Of a stretch of DNA of 64,000 nucleotides, positions 42,288-50,853 are shown piece by piece. The stretch's first letter is position 1, and every line of letters starts with the position of its first letter. Under the pieces are notes generated by a model. That model was not told the DNA's origin. It was given only the letters and a program-made list of their open reading frames with translations, and did no database searches. The stretch covers positions 1,426,001-1,490,000 of the forward strand of contig NZ_FSRT01000001.1 in the NCBI RefSeq assembly GCF_900143015.1, given 5' to 3'. This DNA comes from Fibrobacter sp. UWB11 (GTDB lineage: Bacteria > Fibrobacterota > Fibrobacteria > Fibrobacterales > Fibrobacteraceae). The translations under genes and the position numbers were made by a program.

Positions 42288-42866
42288 CTTAGCTTCCTTC
42301 TCCGCGTCTTTTTCTTCCTTAATTTGCTTATGCAGCTTACGCAAGATCACGGGAGACAAAATCACAAGAGCAACGCCAACAGTCACGAACGAGTCCGCCA
42401 CGTTGAACGTCGGGAATCGCACCATGTTAAAGTCCATGATATGAATATCCGGAATATCGCAGTCGATAAAGTCCACAACCATCTGCATACGCATGCGGTC
42501 AATGAAGTTTCCGACAGCACCGCCGAGAATCATCACCACGCCCAAACGGCTCAAATAATCGCGCTTGTCGATGGACTTGTAGAACCAAACCAGCGCCACA
42601 GCTGCAATAATCGAAATCAACAAAAAGAACAGCCAAGGCGGCAAGAACGGCATCAAGTCTTGCGGACGGCTACTGAACGCAGCGCCATTGTTGTACACAA
42701 GCTGGAAACGCACCAAGTTACCAATCACAGGAATTTTCTCGTACGTAAAATTCCCAGCTTCGTCGGTAAAACGCGACACCGCCCACAACTTCGTCAACTG
42801 GTCTGCAACAATGCTAAAAACAATCACCGCTACATGGAACGGCCACTTATTATAAAACTTTTCCAT
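42282..42866 (-). CDS. lspA: Lipoprotein signal peptidase (signal peptidase II), 194 aa
   Basis: The start MEKFYNKW at 42866 follows AAAGGA and the upstream stop by 1 nt; longer starts lie inside the neighbour gene. It has four hydrophobic segments, the conserved NNGAAF (59-64), GNFIDR...VVDF with catalytic Asp132, and FNVAD with Asp158. It cleaves lipobox precursors in the inner membrane; the window encodes at least five such lipoproteins. It is coupled to the squalene synthase-like gene. The stop codon is in heptad array c2. Confidence 0.95.
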   Translation of the reverse strand: MEKFYNKWPFHVAVIVFSIVADQLTKLWAVSRFTDEAGNFTYEKIPVIGNLVRFQLVYNNGAAFSSRPQDLMPFLPPWLFFLLISIIAAVALVWFYKSIDKRDYLSRLGVVMILGGAVGNFIDRMRMQMVVDFIDCDIPDIHIMDFNMVRFPTFNVADSFVTVGVALVILSPVILRKLHKQIKEEKDAEKEAKT

Positions 42867-42867
42867 A

Positions 42868-43950
42868 TTATCCTTTGATTTTCTTATAAGCTTCATCAAT
42901 CCACTTGTCCGAATAGAAGTGCATCGACGTTTCCTTCACAATCCGCTTCACGGTATCGCGAGTGATTTTTACCTTCTTGTCCGAAGAGAACACCGACACA
43001 CCATCCCCAATCAAACTCAAGTTCTCTGCAGCCATAAAGAGCGGCCAAAGGCAGAAGAGCCTCGTGCGCATTTTGATGTTCGGGATGAGTTTCGTGTAGG
43101 CAATTGCATCGTCCAAATGATGCCAAGCCTTTTCGACAAGTTCCGCAAGCACCGCGCCGCATTTTTGAGCGTCAGCACCTGTAGCAAACAGTTCACTCGG
43201 GTGAGCAAAGCCATGACGCTTGCAAATTTCTTCAGGAATAAAGCACACGCGGCGTCCAGAATCTTCGACGCAGTCCTTCACGATGTTCGTAACTTGCAAA
43301 GCAAGCCCAAAGCTCACATCAAGCTTCGAAAGTTCCGCCTCGCGTTCCGCATTGATAAAGCACGTGTCCGCCGAGAATAGCTTGGTCAAAAGCTTACCGA
43401 CAATGCCTGCAACATAGTAGCAGTATTCGTCAAGTTCGCCCACGTTCGCAAGCGTGAACCAGCCCGCCGAAAGCGCAGCTTCCTGACGGAGCGCAAACTT
43501 CGCCATGCCACCGCACATTTCAATCACAACATCGCAAACCGGCTTCTGGTAGTTCTTAGGAAGCGACTTCAAAAGCGGCACCACAACTTCGGACTTCGAG
43601 CAAAGATCCTTGTTCGGGTCTTCGGAGCCATGCCAGGATTCCGGAAGCGCAGCTACGAACGTACGGATTTTTTCGGTCTCGAGTTCGCCCGTCTTGAACA
43701 CATCGGCAAACAGCGCAAGCACGCGATCCTTTTCAGTCGCCTTCATGTCCGGGTCATCTTCGACCGTATCGGCAATGCGCAAATAAAGGTACGCAAGCAA
43801 AATACTGCGGTGCAACTTGCCGCGCAAAACCTGGATGTTCAACGCAAACGTACGCGACACCAACTGCAAGACATCCTCGGCAAACTTCCACGCCGCCTTG
43901 CCTTCGAGAACCTTCTCGCCCACATCTAAAGAATCCAATTTATCAATCAC
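42868..43950 (-). CDS. Squalene/phytoene synthase family protein, 360 aa
   Basis: GTG start at 43950, preceded by AGTAGG in heptad array d1. SRTFALNI, the first Asp-rich site YLRIADTVEDD, YCYYVAGIVGKLLTKLF and the second site QVTNIVKDCVEDSGRR all fit head-to-head prenyl synthases, closest in feel to squalene synthases. The expected reaction is condensation of two farnesyl diphosphates. A hydrophobic C-terminal anchor, typical of eukaryotic squalene synthase, is not obvious. No hopanoid cyclase or carotenoid genes are in the window, so the end product is unknown. Confidence 0.88.
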   Translation of the reverse strand: MIDKLDSLDVGEKVLEGKAAWKFAEDVLQLVSRTFALNIQVLRGKLHRSILLAYLYLRIADTVEDDPDMKATEKDRVLALFADVFKTGELETEKIRTFVAALPESWHGSEDPNKDLCSKSEVVVPLLKSLPKNYQKPVCDVVIEMCGGMAKFALRQEAALSAGWFTLANVGELDEYCYYVAGIVGKLLTKLFSADTCFINAEREAELSKLDVSFGLALQVTNIVKDCVEDSGRRVCFIPEEICKRHGFAHPSELFATGADAQKCGAVLAELVEKAWHHLDDAIAYTKLIPNIKMRTRLFCLWPLFMAAENLSLIGDGVSVFSSDKKVKITRDTVKRIVKETSMHFYSDKWIDEAYKKIKG

Positions 43951-43952
43951 AG

Positions 43953-43966
43953 CCTACTACCTACTA
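43953..43966. repeat. Heptad array d1 (CCTACTA), two perfect units
   Basis: CCTACTA is repeated twice directly before the GTG start of the squalene synthase-like gene, then decays. Confidence 0.6.
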
Positions 43967-43986
43967 ATATCTCATCTAACTTCACT

Positions 43987-44022
43987 GGATCCTATCGGTC
44001 GCGACGCTTCCTCCAGGATGAC
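43987..44022. repeat. REP-like element (GGATCCTATCG type)
   Basis: It runs from GGATCCTATCGGTCGCGA to CTCCAGGATGAC. A close relative is embedded in a FISUMP gene at 53590-53623. Confidence 0.72.
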
Positions 44023-44026
44023 ACAG

Positions 44027-44047
44027 CTTACAACCTATTACCTAGTA
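44027..44047. repeat. Heptad array d2 (CCTACTA type)
   Basis: Units CTTACAA, CCTATTA, CCTAGTA. The stop codon of the membrane protein gene (44042-44044) lies within it. Confidence 0.65.
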
Positions 44048-44617
44048 CACCTCAAACATTTCCGGGGGAACTTTCTTGGACACAGCCATCGCCTTGACAT
44101 ACCGCCAAAAACGGTGATGATCCTCAGCATTGCGGAGCTTATGCGCAAAGCTTAAACCAGCGCGATCCCGCACATTTTCTTCCGACATCGGAATTCCCTT
44201 GCGCTGAATTTCGTAGTTCACCCAGCGATACTCCAAATAAAACGCCGACTGGAACAAGTCCGTAACCTTAACTTCAGTCCTGCGTTTCATCAAATGCGCA
44301 GCCCAAACAAAAAGAATCAACGACAAAAATCCATAATAAGAATTGCGTCCAAGTCCAAACTTTTGCAAAGACCACACGACAGCCACAGCCGTCGCCACCG
44401 AGGCCACAAGAGTAAAGACCACATCAAAAAAACGCAAAAAATTCACACGTCCCGGATGCTTGACATAACCTTCCAAAACGTATGCCCATTTTTCACCCCG
44501 ATTCAACTGTTTTTTCATAAATACAGTGTACGAGACATTCCTAAACCAAAAATGGAGCCCAACCCAAAGAAAAACGGGGGTCCAAAAGCAATAATCCACA
44601 AGAGTATTCAATTCCAT
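44042..44617 (-). CDS. Membrane protein of unknown function, 191 aa
   Basis: ATG 44617 (MELNTL) is chosen over a TTG eleven codons upstream; neither has a clear ribosome binding site. Hydrophobic segments lie near residues 7-25 (YCFWTPVFLWVGLHFWF), 62-82 and 92-105. The C-terminal half is soluble and basic (YRWVNYEIQRKG, HKLRNAEDHHRFWRYVKAM). No family is recognised. It is divergent from dnaA. Confidence 0.7.
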   Translation of the reverse strand: MELNTLVDYCFWTPVFLWVGLHFWFRNVSYTVFMKKQLNRGEKWAYVLEGYVKHPGRVNFLRFFDVVFTLVASVATAVAVVWSLQKFGLGRNSYYGFLSLILFVWAAHLMKRRTEVKVTDLFQSAFYLEYRWVNYEIQRKGIPMSEENVRDRAGLSFAHKLRNAEDHHRFWRYVKAMAVSKKVPPEMFEVY

Positions 44618-44742
44618 CGTAGAAAAAATAGAAATTTTGCGAATTTTCAAGGCTTTGCGTAAGGCCTTAAAAGCCCGATACTCTACGTTAATTTTCGTTT
44701 ACAAATAAGTAAGAAAATTTTTAGGTTTATTTCTCAATCTAT

Positions 44743-44793
44743 CTATCAACATCCCGAAGAATTAGCTAAATTATTACGCCTAGTTGTTGATAG
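44743..44793. promoter_or_regulatory. Inverted 9-mers upstream of dnaA, possible DnaA boxes
   Basis: CTATCAACA (44743-44751) and TGTTGATAG (44785-44793) are exact inverted copies 33 bp apart. Each differs from the standard DnaA box at two positions. They may mediate autoregulation of dnaA. Confidence 0.4.
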
Positions 44794-44823
44794 ATTATTT
44801 ATTAATCGGATGAGGATTGAAGA

Positions 44824-46149
44824 ATGCAGGTTGAATGGGAAAGATGCTTGAACTACCTCCATGGAATGCTGTCGGATACGGTATTCAAGACATATTTTGC
44901 ACAGACCAAGCTCGTAAGCCAGACCCCAGGGCACGCCGTCATCGCTGTGCCTCCCGGACTTGATGTCAAAGTCTATGCCGCTTACAAGGATCTCATCCGT
45001 CTCGCATGGAAAGATGTTTCGCACGACGAAGCTCCTGTAGAATTCGAATTCCAGCCGCAAGACGTGTACCAGCCGCAAGTTAGCGCTTCGGAAAATTCTT
45101 TCCGCGAATTTATCAAGCCGAGCGTTCCGCTTTCGGGCAGTTTCCGTTTCGAAAATTTCGTCCCGGGCGACAAAGCCCAACTTGCATTCAACGCAGCACT
45201 CGCTGTAGCAAGGAATCCGGACGGAACGCAATACAACCCGCTATTTATCTATGGTTCGTCAGGCCTTGGAAAAACGCACTTGCTCCAGTCCATCGGTAAC
45301 TACATTCTCGAAGAAGATCCGACCAAGCGCGTCATTTACCTCACGTCCGAAGATTTTTCGCAGCAGTACATGAAGTGCCTGCAAGAAAAGCGCATCACGG
45401 AAATGTCCGACTTCTACCGCAACGAAGTGGACATTCTCTTGATTGATGATATCCAGAACTGGACAGGCAAGTACGAAACGCAAAACGAATTTTTCTTGAT
45501 TTTTAACGCGCTGCATCAGGCTGGCAAGCAGATTGTGCTCACCTCTGACGCCCCCGCTGCCGAAGTCAAGAACCTCTCCGACCGCCTCGTGAGCCGTTTC
45601 TCCTGGGGTTTAACGGTCGACATCCAGCCGCCTGACGTCGAAACGCGCGAAGCAATTCTCCACAAGAAGGCCGAAGAACGTCACCTTGAAATCAGCGACG
45701 AAGTCATCCGTTACCTCGCTGAAAACATCGCAAGCAATGTGCGCTGCCTCGAAAGCGCCATCATCAAACTCACGCTCCAGTCGAGCCTCATGAGCCACGA
45801 TATCGACATGAACATCGCACAGAAGGTCGTCACCGAAATCGCCCCGACACTCCGCCGCCGCGTAAGCCTTGACGCCGTGCTCCACGCCGTATCGCAGCAC
45901 TACGAAGTTCCCGAAACCAAGCTCATCGAACCTGGCCGCGGCACCAAGGAAATTTCGAAGGCACGTCAAGTCGCCATGTTCCTCATGCGCGAGCTCTCCC
46001 CCATCAGCTTGCAGAGCATCGGTTCCCGCTTTGGCGGCAAGGACCACTCCACCGTCGTGCACGCCATCAAGAGCGTCAAGAAAGAGATGGAAACCGATCC
46101 GAGTTTTGCACGCTTGATCGAAAGCCTCAAGAACACCATCCACGACTAG
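44824..46149 (+). CDS. dnaA: Chromosomal replication initiator DnaA, 441 aa
   Basis: GAGG lies 8 nt before ATG. The N-terminal domain I (WERCLNYLHGMLSDTVFKTYF) and a short linker precede the AAA+ domain with Walker A GSSGLGKTHLL (about 143-153) and Walker B LLIDDIQ. The C-terminal helix-turn-helix ends in the signature FGGKDHSTVVHAIKSV. It binds DnaA boxes and opens the origin. dnaN and recF do not follow, so this is not the standard dnaA-dnaN arrangement, and an origin cannot be assigned here. Confidence 0.97.
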   Translation: MQVEWERCLNYLHGMLSDTVFKTYFAQTKLVSQTPGHAVIAVPPGLDVKVYAAYKDLIRLAWKDVSHDEAPVEFEFQPQDVYQPQVSASENSFREFIKPSVPLSGSFRFENFVPGDKAQLAFNAALAVARNPDGTQYNPLFIYGSSGLGKTHLLQSIGNYILEEDPTKRVIYLTSEDFSQQYMKCLQEKRITEMSDFYRNEVDILLIDDIQNWTGKYETQNEFFLIFNALHQAGKQIVLTSDAPAAEVKNLSDRLVSRFSWGLTVDIQPPDVETREAILHKKAEERHLEISDEVIRYLAENIASNVRCLESAIIKLTLQSSLMSHDIDMNIAQKVVTEIAPTLRRRVSLDAVLHAVSQHYEVPETKLIEPGRGTKEISKARQVAMFLMRELSPISLQSIGSRFGGKDHSTVVHAIKSVKKEMETDPSFARLIESLKNTIHD

Positions 46150-46176
46150 GATCTAGAATGTAAAGGCGAGGGCGCA

Positions 46177-47325
46177 GTGCGACATTTTACAGCAATCGTT
46201 TTCTGCGCACTGTTTTTAATCGCCTGTTGCGAGCCGAATCCGGCTTTTTTCGCAGAAGAAAATTCTGGACTTCACACCACCATTTTAAGCGATAGCACAG
46301 GTCGAATCATATCCACCGACCTTTATCTCGATTATCCGGCAGATTCCTTCTTGACCGAATTCGAAATTGGCGATATCGTAACTGTAGCAATTATCGGCTA
46401 CGACACCCTTGAAATGCCTGTCGTAGAATCAACCAACGATGTGCCCATCGCAGGCTTTTCGCTTTCAGCCGTAAGCGGTTCACAGTACCTAGTTCTAGCA
46501 ATCCATTACGGCGAACCCGCAGACGTCCTTAAAATAACCGATGCAAAAACACCCATAGAAGTCATCGTGACTCTTAAAGACAAAGGCGGTTATCTATTCG
46601 GCCTTGATATCATGCGCCATGCACAATACATGTCCGCCTACGTAGAAAGCTACCCGGATCTTTCAATTGAAGAATTTGCAAATTTCCGCGAAGTCCGCAC
46701 CACAGGCATGGGAACAAACAAACTCTACCGTTCATCAAGTCCCATCAATTTATCGCTCGGTCGCTACCTCTATGTCGATTCACTTGCGAAAGAAGCTGGC
46801 ATCGCCACATTTATCAATTTAACAGACACCGAAAATGGCGCCAAATCTTACAAGGGCTTTGAGAGCACCTATTACTCGACGCAAGACGCCGTCTTTTTAT
46901 CGATGCCCGTAAGATTCTTTTCCACACCATTCAAGGAAGGGCTTGCAACAGGGTTCCGCTACATGATTGAACATGAAGCACCCTATTTAGTGCATTGCAC
47001 CTACGGCATGGACCGCACAGGTTTTACGATTGCAGTTCTGGAAGCGCTGATGGGCGCCACCGCCGAAGAAATTCAGGCTGACTATGCAAAGACATTTACC
47101 AATTACTTCAGTGTCTTCGATAGCAAGCAAGTCGCCTTGAACGAAGATCAAGTCAATTTTTTCAAGGATGTTGTTCTAAGAAATCTGCGAGCGGTCTATC
47201 ACGCCGAAGGCATTGACGTTCCCGACACAGGCAATGCGGACTGGGCTTTCGCTACAGAAAAATACTTGCAAAGACTTGGAATGACGGCAGAAGAAATTTC
47301 AGCGTTAAAAGAAAAGTTAAAGTAA
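46177..47325 (+). CDS. Lipoprotein tyrosine-phosphatase-like enzyme, 382 aa
   Basis: GTG start with GAGGG just upstream. The signal peptide ends in lipobox LIAC followed by Cys. Residues about 1-160 are a beta-rich domain. The catalytic P-loop HCTYGMDRTG begins near residue 272 and fits HCxxGxxRT of the Tyr/dual-specificity phosphatases, of the bacterial protein-tyrosine/lipid phosphatase kind. An extracytoplasmic location follows from the lipobox. The substrate is unknown. It follows dnaA by 27 bp but a functional link is unlikely. Confidence 0.85.
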   Translation: MRHFTAIVFCALFLIACCEPNPAFFAEENSGLHTTILSDSTGRIISTDLYLDYPADSFLTEFEIGDIVTVAIIGYDTLEMPVVESTNDVPIAGFSLSAVSGSQYLVLAIHYGEPADVLKITDAKTPIEVIVTLKDKGGYLFGLDIMRHAQYMSAYVESYPDLSIEEFANFREVRTTGMGTNKLYRSSSPINLSLGRYLYVDSLAKEAGIATFINLTDTENGAKSYKGFESTYYSTQDAVFLSMPVRFFSTPFKEGLATGFRYMIEHEAPYLVHCTYGMDRTGFTIAVLEALMGATAEEIQADYAKTFTNYFSVFDSKQVALNEDQVNFFKDVVLRNLRAVYHAEGIDVPDTGNADWAFATEKYLQRLGMTAEEISALKEKLK

Positions 47326-47342
47326 ATTAATCCAAATAAAGT

Positions 47343-48107
47343 CTATTTCCAAGCAATTGTAACGGCCGCACCGATATGCTTACCGTTTAGCGTGATATCA
47401 TCATCGTTTTGTTCACGGTTAGCATCAACACGGAATCCATCGACCTCATCTGTACCACCAGCAAAGCCACCCGCCACCTTTATTGAAAAGCCAACCCAAA
47501 AGCATTCTGAAGCCTTCCAGAGTTTTCCAACATCAAATTCGACAAACGTTTCTGAATCCCCGTAATTCATCCCATATTTGTTCCAAGCTTTCTTATTGCC
47601 AAACAGAGGAACTCCTTTTAATGTCGCCCCAATAAAAATGCCATTAAAAGGATTCTGTTCGTTTATAATGGGATACCACTTGAGACCAAATCCCCAATAA
47701 GCTCTAAACCTTATATCACTCTCAGAAAATTCTTCACTATCACGCGAATAAATCTTATAACGATGTTCACCGGCAGACCAAAAACAGCCAAAGTTCAAAT
47801 ACAAGGCAACCCGTCTTGCAAAACCGATACCAATTTTAGAATCAAGCAGAGGACCGCCCCCTTCAAAAGAATAGATATCGTAATAAAGGTCCTTGTCATA
47901 AACCATTTCATCACGTTCTAAGTCATGATAATAGTTTGTCTTTGATTTGGTCTTGTAATCCATTACCGAATACATTCCACCAACGGAAAGTTCAAAATAC
48001 GGATGAAGAATCTGGAGGAATTTTCGGTCTTGCAGCGAAACTTCAAATAAACCCGCTGCAGAATACGCCACTAAGCAAAAAATCAGTACGGCAATGCGCT
48101 TCATCAT
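47343..48107 (-). CDS. Outer membrane beta-barrel-like protein, 254 aa
   Basis: Signal peptide MMKRIAVLIFCLVAYSAAG. The mature protein alternates aromatic and polar residues in strands (KIGIGFARRVALYLNFGCFW, FRAYWGFGLKWYPI, FWVGFSIKVAGGF) and ends in an aromatic-Lys strand (AAVTIAWK), as in small porin-like barrels. No family is recognised. Its start overlaps the stop of the upstream lipoprotein by 4 nt (ATGA), so the two are coupled. Confidence 0.7.
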   Translation of the reverse strand: MMKRIAVLIFCLVAYSAAGLFEVSLQDRKFLQILHPYFELSVGGMYSVMDYKTKSKTNYYHDLERDEMVYDKDLYYDIYSFEGGGPLLDSKIGIGFARRVALYLNFGCFWSAGEHRYKIYSRDSEEFSESDIRFRAYWGFGLKWYPIINEQNPFNGIFIGATLKGVPLFGNKKAWNKYGMNYGDSETFVEFDVGKLWKASECFWVGFSIKVAGGFAGGTDEVDGFRVDANREQNDDDITLNGKHIGAAVTIAWK

Positions 48108-48613
48108 TCCTCCTTGACATTGAGGACGGCATAGTCCACGAACTTACCGCAAGCAGTATCTTCAGGAGCAAGGAAAGTCTCAAGCGAATAATCGCCGCTG
48201 ACCTTTCTTTCATCAAATTCAGCTATGTAGAACTTTACTTCATCCGCAAATCCACTGGAATCGGTCTTTGTTTTAACCTTGTATGTGGGCAGATCAACTT
48301 TCTTGTCACCGCAGAAAAAACTAATAGCAATAGTAAAATCAAAGCTTTTGCCAGCATGCTCCTTACCATAGCAATAATCAGCGAAAAAGAAACTGGCTTC
48401 CCCGCCATTTTCAGAGGTACGGCTATATTTGGTAGCAATCAGCGAATCATTGCTGTAGACTCGCATTTCTAACGAATCCACGCTAGAAGGCTTAAGTGCT
48501 TTAACATACCCAGGATTGTAATCATAATCATACGCAGGATCACAAGCCATGTAGCAGCAACAAAGCCACACGTAAGTAAGCAAACACAATTTTATAGACA
48601 CTCTCATACTCAT
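48104..48613 (-). CDS. Small lipoprotein of unknown function, 169 aa
   Basis: A hydrophobic N-terminus with several Cys leads to a lipobox-like YMAC. The mature part is beta-rich, with Cys near DYCYGKEH, SFFCGD and TACGKF. No family is recognised. It forms a two-gene operon with the barrel-like protein downstream. Confidence 0.7.
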   Translation of the reverse strand: MSMRVSIKLCLLTYVWLCCCYMACDPAYDYDYNPGYVKALKPSSVDSLEMRVYSNDSLIATKYSRTSENGGEASFFFADYCYGKEHAGKSFDFTIAISFFCGDKKVDLPTYKVKTKTDSSGFADEVKFYIAEFDERKVSGDYSLETFLAPEDTACGKFVDYAVLNVKEE

Positions 48614-48632
48614 AAATATAAACTATAAAAAG

Positions 48633-48670
48633 AAAAAAGCCCACCGAAAATTTTAACGGTAGACTTTTTA
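48633..48670 (-). terminator. Rho-independent terminator after the TolB/CsgG-like lipoprotein gene
   Basis: An 8-bp stem (48639-48646 with 48657-48664, two G-U pairs in RNA) is followed on the minus strand by six T. Confidence 0.8.
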
Positions 48671-48708
48671 CAATCGCAACTCAAGCGATTTCAAGGTTGC
48701 ATTAAATA

Positions 48709-49560
48709 TTACTTTTCAGTTTCTTCACGAATAACTTCATAGAACATATCCGCCGCCTTTGCACGAATATCTTCTTCAAGCGCATCAATATCGCGAGCCT
48801 TCGAATTAAAACTTGCAATCAACTTGTTATTGGAAGTTCGATAAAGTTCAACAGAGATTGTCAAATTTTTGCCAAACGTTCCGATTCTCGCCTGCGAGAC
48901 ATAATCGGCACTGATATTTTTTCCAGTTTCAACAATGCAAGACCCTTCGCACTCCTCAAGAGATTTATCCGGCGGGAGCATTTCAATAATGTTCTCACGG
49001 GTCATAATGGTAACATTCAGTTTCGAATACAAAGCCCTAACCGCTTCTTCTCTCAACACGTTTGTTATAAACTGGGCTTCATTATATTTAAGGACACCAC
49101 CAGAAGCCGATTCAAGAACGGCAACAAAAATCGGACGAGTTGATATTTTCTTTTTTGGCTGCGGTGTTACAGTCTGCTCAATTTTTTTGTTTGCACTTTT
49201 TTCAGACTTAACGTTACTGGCAACATCAGCAGGTTCGCCCCAAGGATCAACCGTCGGTTTTGTATCATCAAACGTTGGGGCCGGGCAATAGGTTGGCTCA
49301 TAAGAATAATATGTATAATAACCACCAATAGCATCTACAAGAACAAACGGCCAGAACATAATATCCAATGCCAACATACCGCCTCTAAATCGCGATGCAT
49401 AGCACTGGGCCAATTTAGGATTGCTCACCCGCAAAAAATTATACTCGGATTTCGTAAGATTCGGTGAGCTTACGGAAAAGACCATTGCGCAAGATTCGAA
49501 AATCGAACAACTTATAAACAGCACAACAATTGTGATGAAACTTTTCAAAAATCTACGCAA
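48709..49560 (-). CDS. Lipoprotein with TolB-N/CsgG/FlgO-like domain, 283 aa
   Basis: A TTG start at 49560 has AGGAG 9 nt upstream; no better ATG is present. The signal ends in lipobox FESC. A low-complexity Lys/Pro stretch (about 115-140) leads to RPIFVAVLESASGGVLKYNE followed by VRALYSKLNVTIMTRENI and GADY-like SADYVSQARIGTFGK. This resembles the nucleotide-free alpha/beta domain of CsgG/FlgO/TolB-N proteins. It is periplasmic or outer-membrane anchored. Its exact role is unknown. Confidence 0.72.
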   Translation of the reverse strand: MRRFLKSFITIVVLFISCSIFESCAMVFSVSSPNLTKSEYNFLRVSNPKLAQCYASRFRGGMLALDIMFWPFVLVDAIGGYYTYYSYEPTYCPAPTFDDTKPTVDPWGEPADVASNVKSEKSANKKIEQTVTPQPKKKISTRPIFVAVLESASGGVLKYNEAQFITNVLREEAVRALYSKLNVTIMTRENIIEMLPPDKSLEECEGSCIVETGKNISADYVSQARIGTFGKNLTISVELYRTSNNKLIASFNSKARDIDALEEDIRAKAADMFYEVIREETEK

Positions 49561-49605
49561 AATTTTCTTCTCCTGTTAGCGTCAAAAAAGAACACACTTC
49601 GTAAA

Positions 49606-49643
49606 ATAAAAAAAGTTCCCCTTTGCTTAACACAAAGAGGAAC
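49606..49643 (-). terminator. Rho-independent terminator of ddh
   Basis: An 11-bp stem (49615-49625 with 49633-49643, one mismatch) precedes a T-run on the minus strand, 12 bp past the ddh stop. Confidence 0.88.
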
Positions 49644-49655
49644 AAATCCTACCAA

Positions 49656-50639
49656 TTACAAGCAATGAGCTCTCAAATCTTCGTCGCTCAAGGTGCTGAG
49701 GTATGCAGGCGGAACGTCGAGAACAGTCTTGCAACCGATCTGGCCGTTAGCCTTCATACGCAGCGCTGCGCGGGCGTAAGCCACAAGAACGCTCGTCGTG
49801 AATTCCGGGTTGGAATCGAGCTTGAGGCTGTATTCGATCACGTGCGTGTGTTCCTTGTTCATGCCGGTCTTGCCGGTACGGATCACGAAACCACCGTGAG
49901 CGAGGCCGCTGTGGTTCTTGTTGAATTCTTCTTCGCTGATGAAGTTGACCGTGGTGTCGTATTCATCGAAGTAGTTAGGCATCGTCTTGATGGCATTTTC
50001 GATGTAAGCCTTGTCAGCACCTTCTTCGGCAACCACGTAAACGAGACGGGTGTGCTTCTGGCGAGTGGTGAGTTCCGGCATGGAACCGCTACGCACGGCT
50101 TCGAGAGCAGATTCCACCGGGCAGGTGTACTGCTTAGCATTCTTCACACCCTTGATGCGGCGGACAGCGTCGCTGTGGCCCTGAGAAACGCCCTTGCCCC
50201 AGAACGTGTAGTCCTTGCCTTCCGGAAGGATAGACTGAGCATACACGCGGTTCAAGCTGAACATACCCGGGTCCCAACCGACGGAGATCATAGCAATCTT
50301 GTTTGCACCCTTGGCAGCAGCGTCAACAGCAGCGAAGTGCTGCGGGATCTTGGCGTGCGTGTCGAAGGAGTCGATCACGTTGAACATAGAAGCATACTTC
50401 GGGGTGAGCACCGGCAGGTCCGTAGCAGAGCCACCGCAAATGATGAGCACGTCAACCTTGTCCTTCCATGCTTCCATTTCAGAGACGTTCAACACCGGAA
50501 CGCCAGCCGTCTGGATCTTGACCGTCGACGGATCGCGACGAGTGAAAACAGCGACGAGTTCCATATCCGGAGCCTGCTTCACAGCGCATTCCACACCGCG
50601 ACCGAGGTTACCGTAACCGAGAATAGCAATCTTTGCCAT
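49656..50639 (-). CDS. ddh: meso-Diaminopimelate D-dehydrogenase, 327 aa
   Basis: The start MAKIAILGYGNLG at 50639 has AAGGA 7 nt upstream; 62 extra upstream codons are intergenic. The dinucleotide-binding GYGNLGRGVE, VFTRRDP, CGGSATDLP, SFDTHAKIPQH and ISVGWDPGMFSLNRVYAQ are typical of Ddh. Length matches the family. It performs the NADPH-dependent one-step route from tetrahydrodipicolinate to meso-DAP for lysine and peptidoglycan. It is monocistronic, with its own terminator. Confidence 0.95.
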   Translation of the reverse strand: MAKIAILGYGNLGRGVECAVKQAPDMELVAVFTRRDPSTVKIQTAGVPVLNVSEMEAWKDKVDVLIICGGSATDLPVLTPKYASMFNVIDSFDTHAKIPQHFAAVDAAAKGANKIAMISVGWDPGMFSLNRVYAQSILPEGKDYTFWGKGVSQGHSDAVRRIKGVKNAKQYTCPVESALEAVRSGSMPELTTRQKHTRLVYVVAEEGADKAYIENAIKTMPNYFDEYDTTVNFISEEEFNKNHSGLAHGGFVIRTGKTGMNKEHTHVIEYSLKLDSNPEFTTSVLVAYARAALRMKANGQIGCKTVLDVPPAYLSTLSDEDLRAHCL

Positions 50640-50672
50640 AAAATAATCCTTGTTAAAAATTTTTGCGTGGAA

Positions 50673-50714
50673 AATATAGGAAAGTAGGAAGTATGAAGTA
50701 GACTGTAAACAGTG
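50673..50714. repeat. Heptad array e (GGAAGTA type)
   Basis: Units GAAAGTA, GGAAGTA, TGAAGTA, GACTGTA, AACAGTG continue at a 7-bp period between the ddh start and the next terminator. Confidence 0.75.
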
Positions 50715-50736
50715 AAATTCATGTAAAATTAGTAGG

Positions 50737-50765
50737 TAAAAAAAAGCGCACCCGAGCCGGGTGCG
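50737..50765 (-). terminator. Rho-independent terminator of the DUF2062-DUF1015 gene
   Basis: A perfect GCACCCG/CGGGTGC stem (50748-50754 with 50758-50764) is followed by a run of eight T on the minus strand. Confidence 0.9.
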
Positions 50766-50853
50766 TTCTCCAATTTTCGTGTTAGAAAGTCCGCGCATTT
50801 CGTACAGCAATGCAGCAATTTTCATGCAACAATGCCGCGCGGCCTACAAACAA

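Noticed and set aside
44651-44823. Chromosomal origin at dnaA
   Set aside because: Only two weak DnaA-box-like 9-mers are present, with no box cluster, no dnaN neighbour and no clear unwinding element.
50640-50825. N-terminal extension of ddh by 62 residues
   Set aside because: The extension covers heptad repeats and the neighbour's terminator; MAKIAILGYG at 50639 has a good ribosome binding site and matches the family start.
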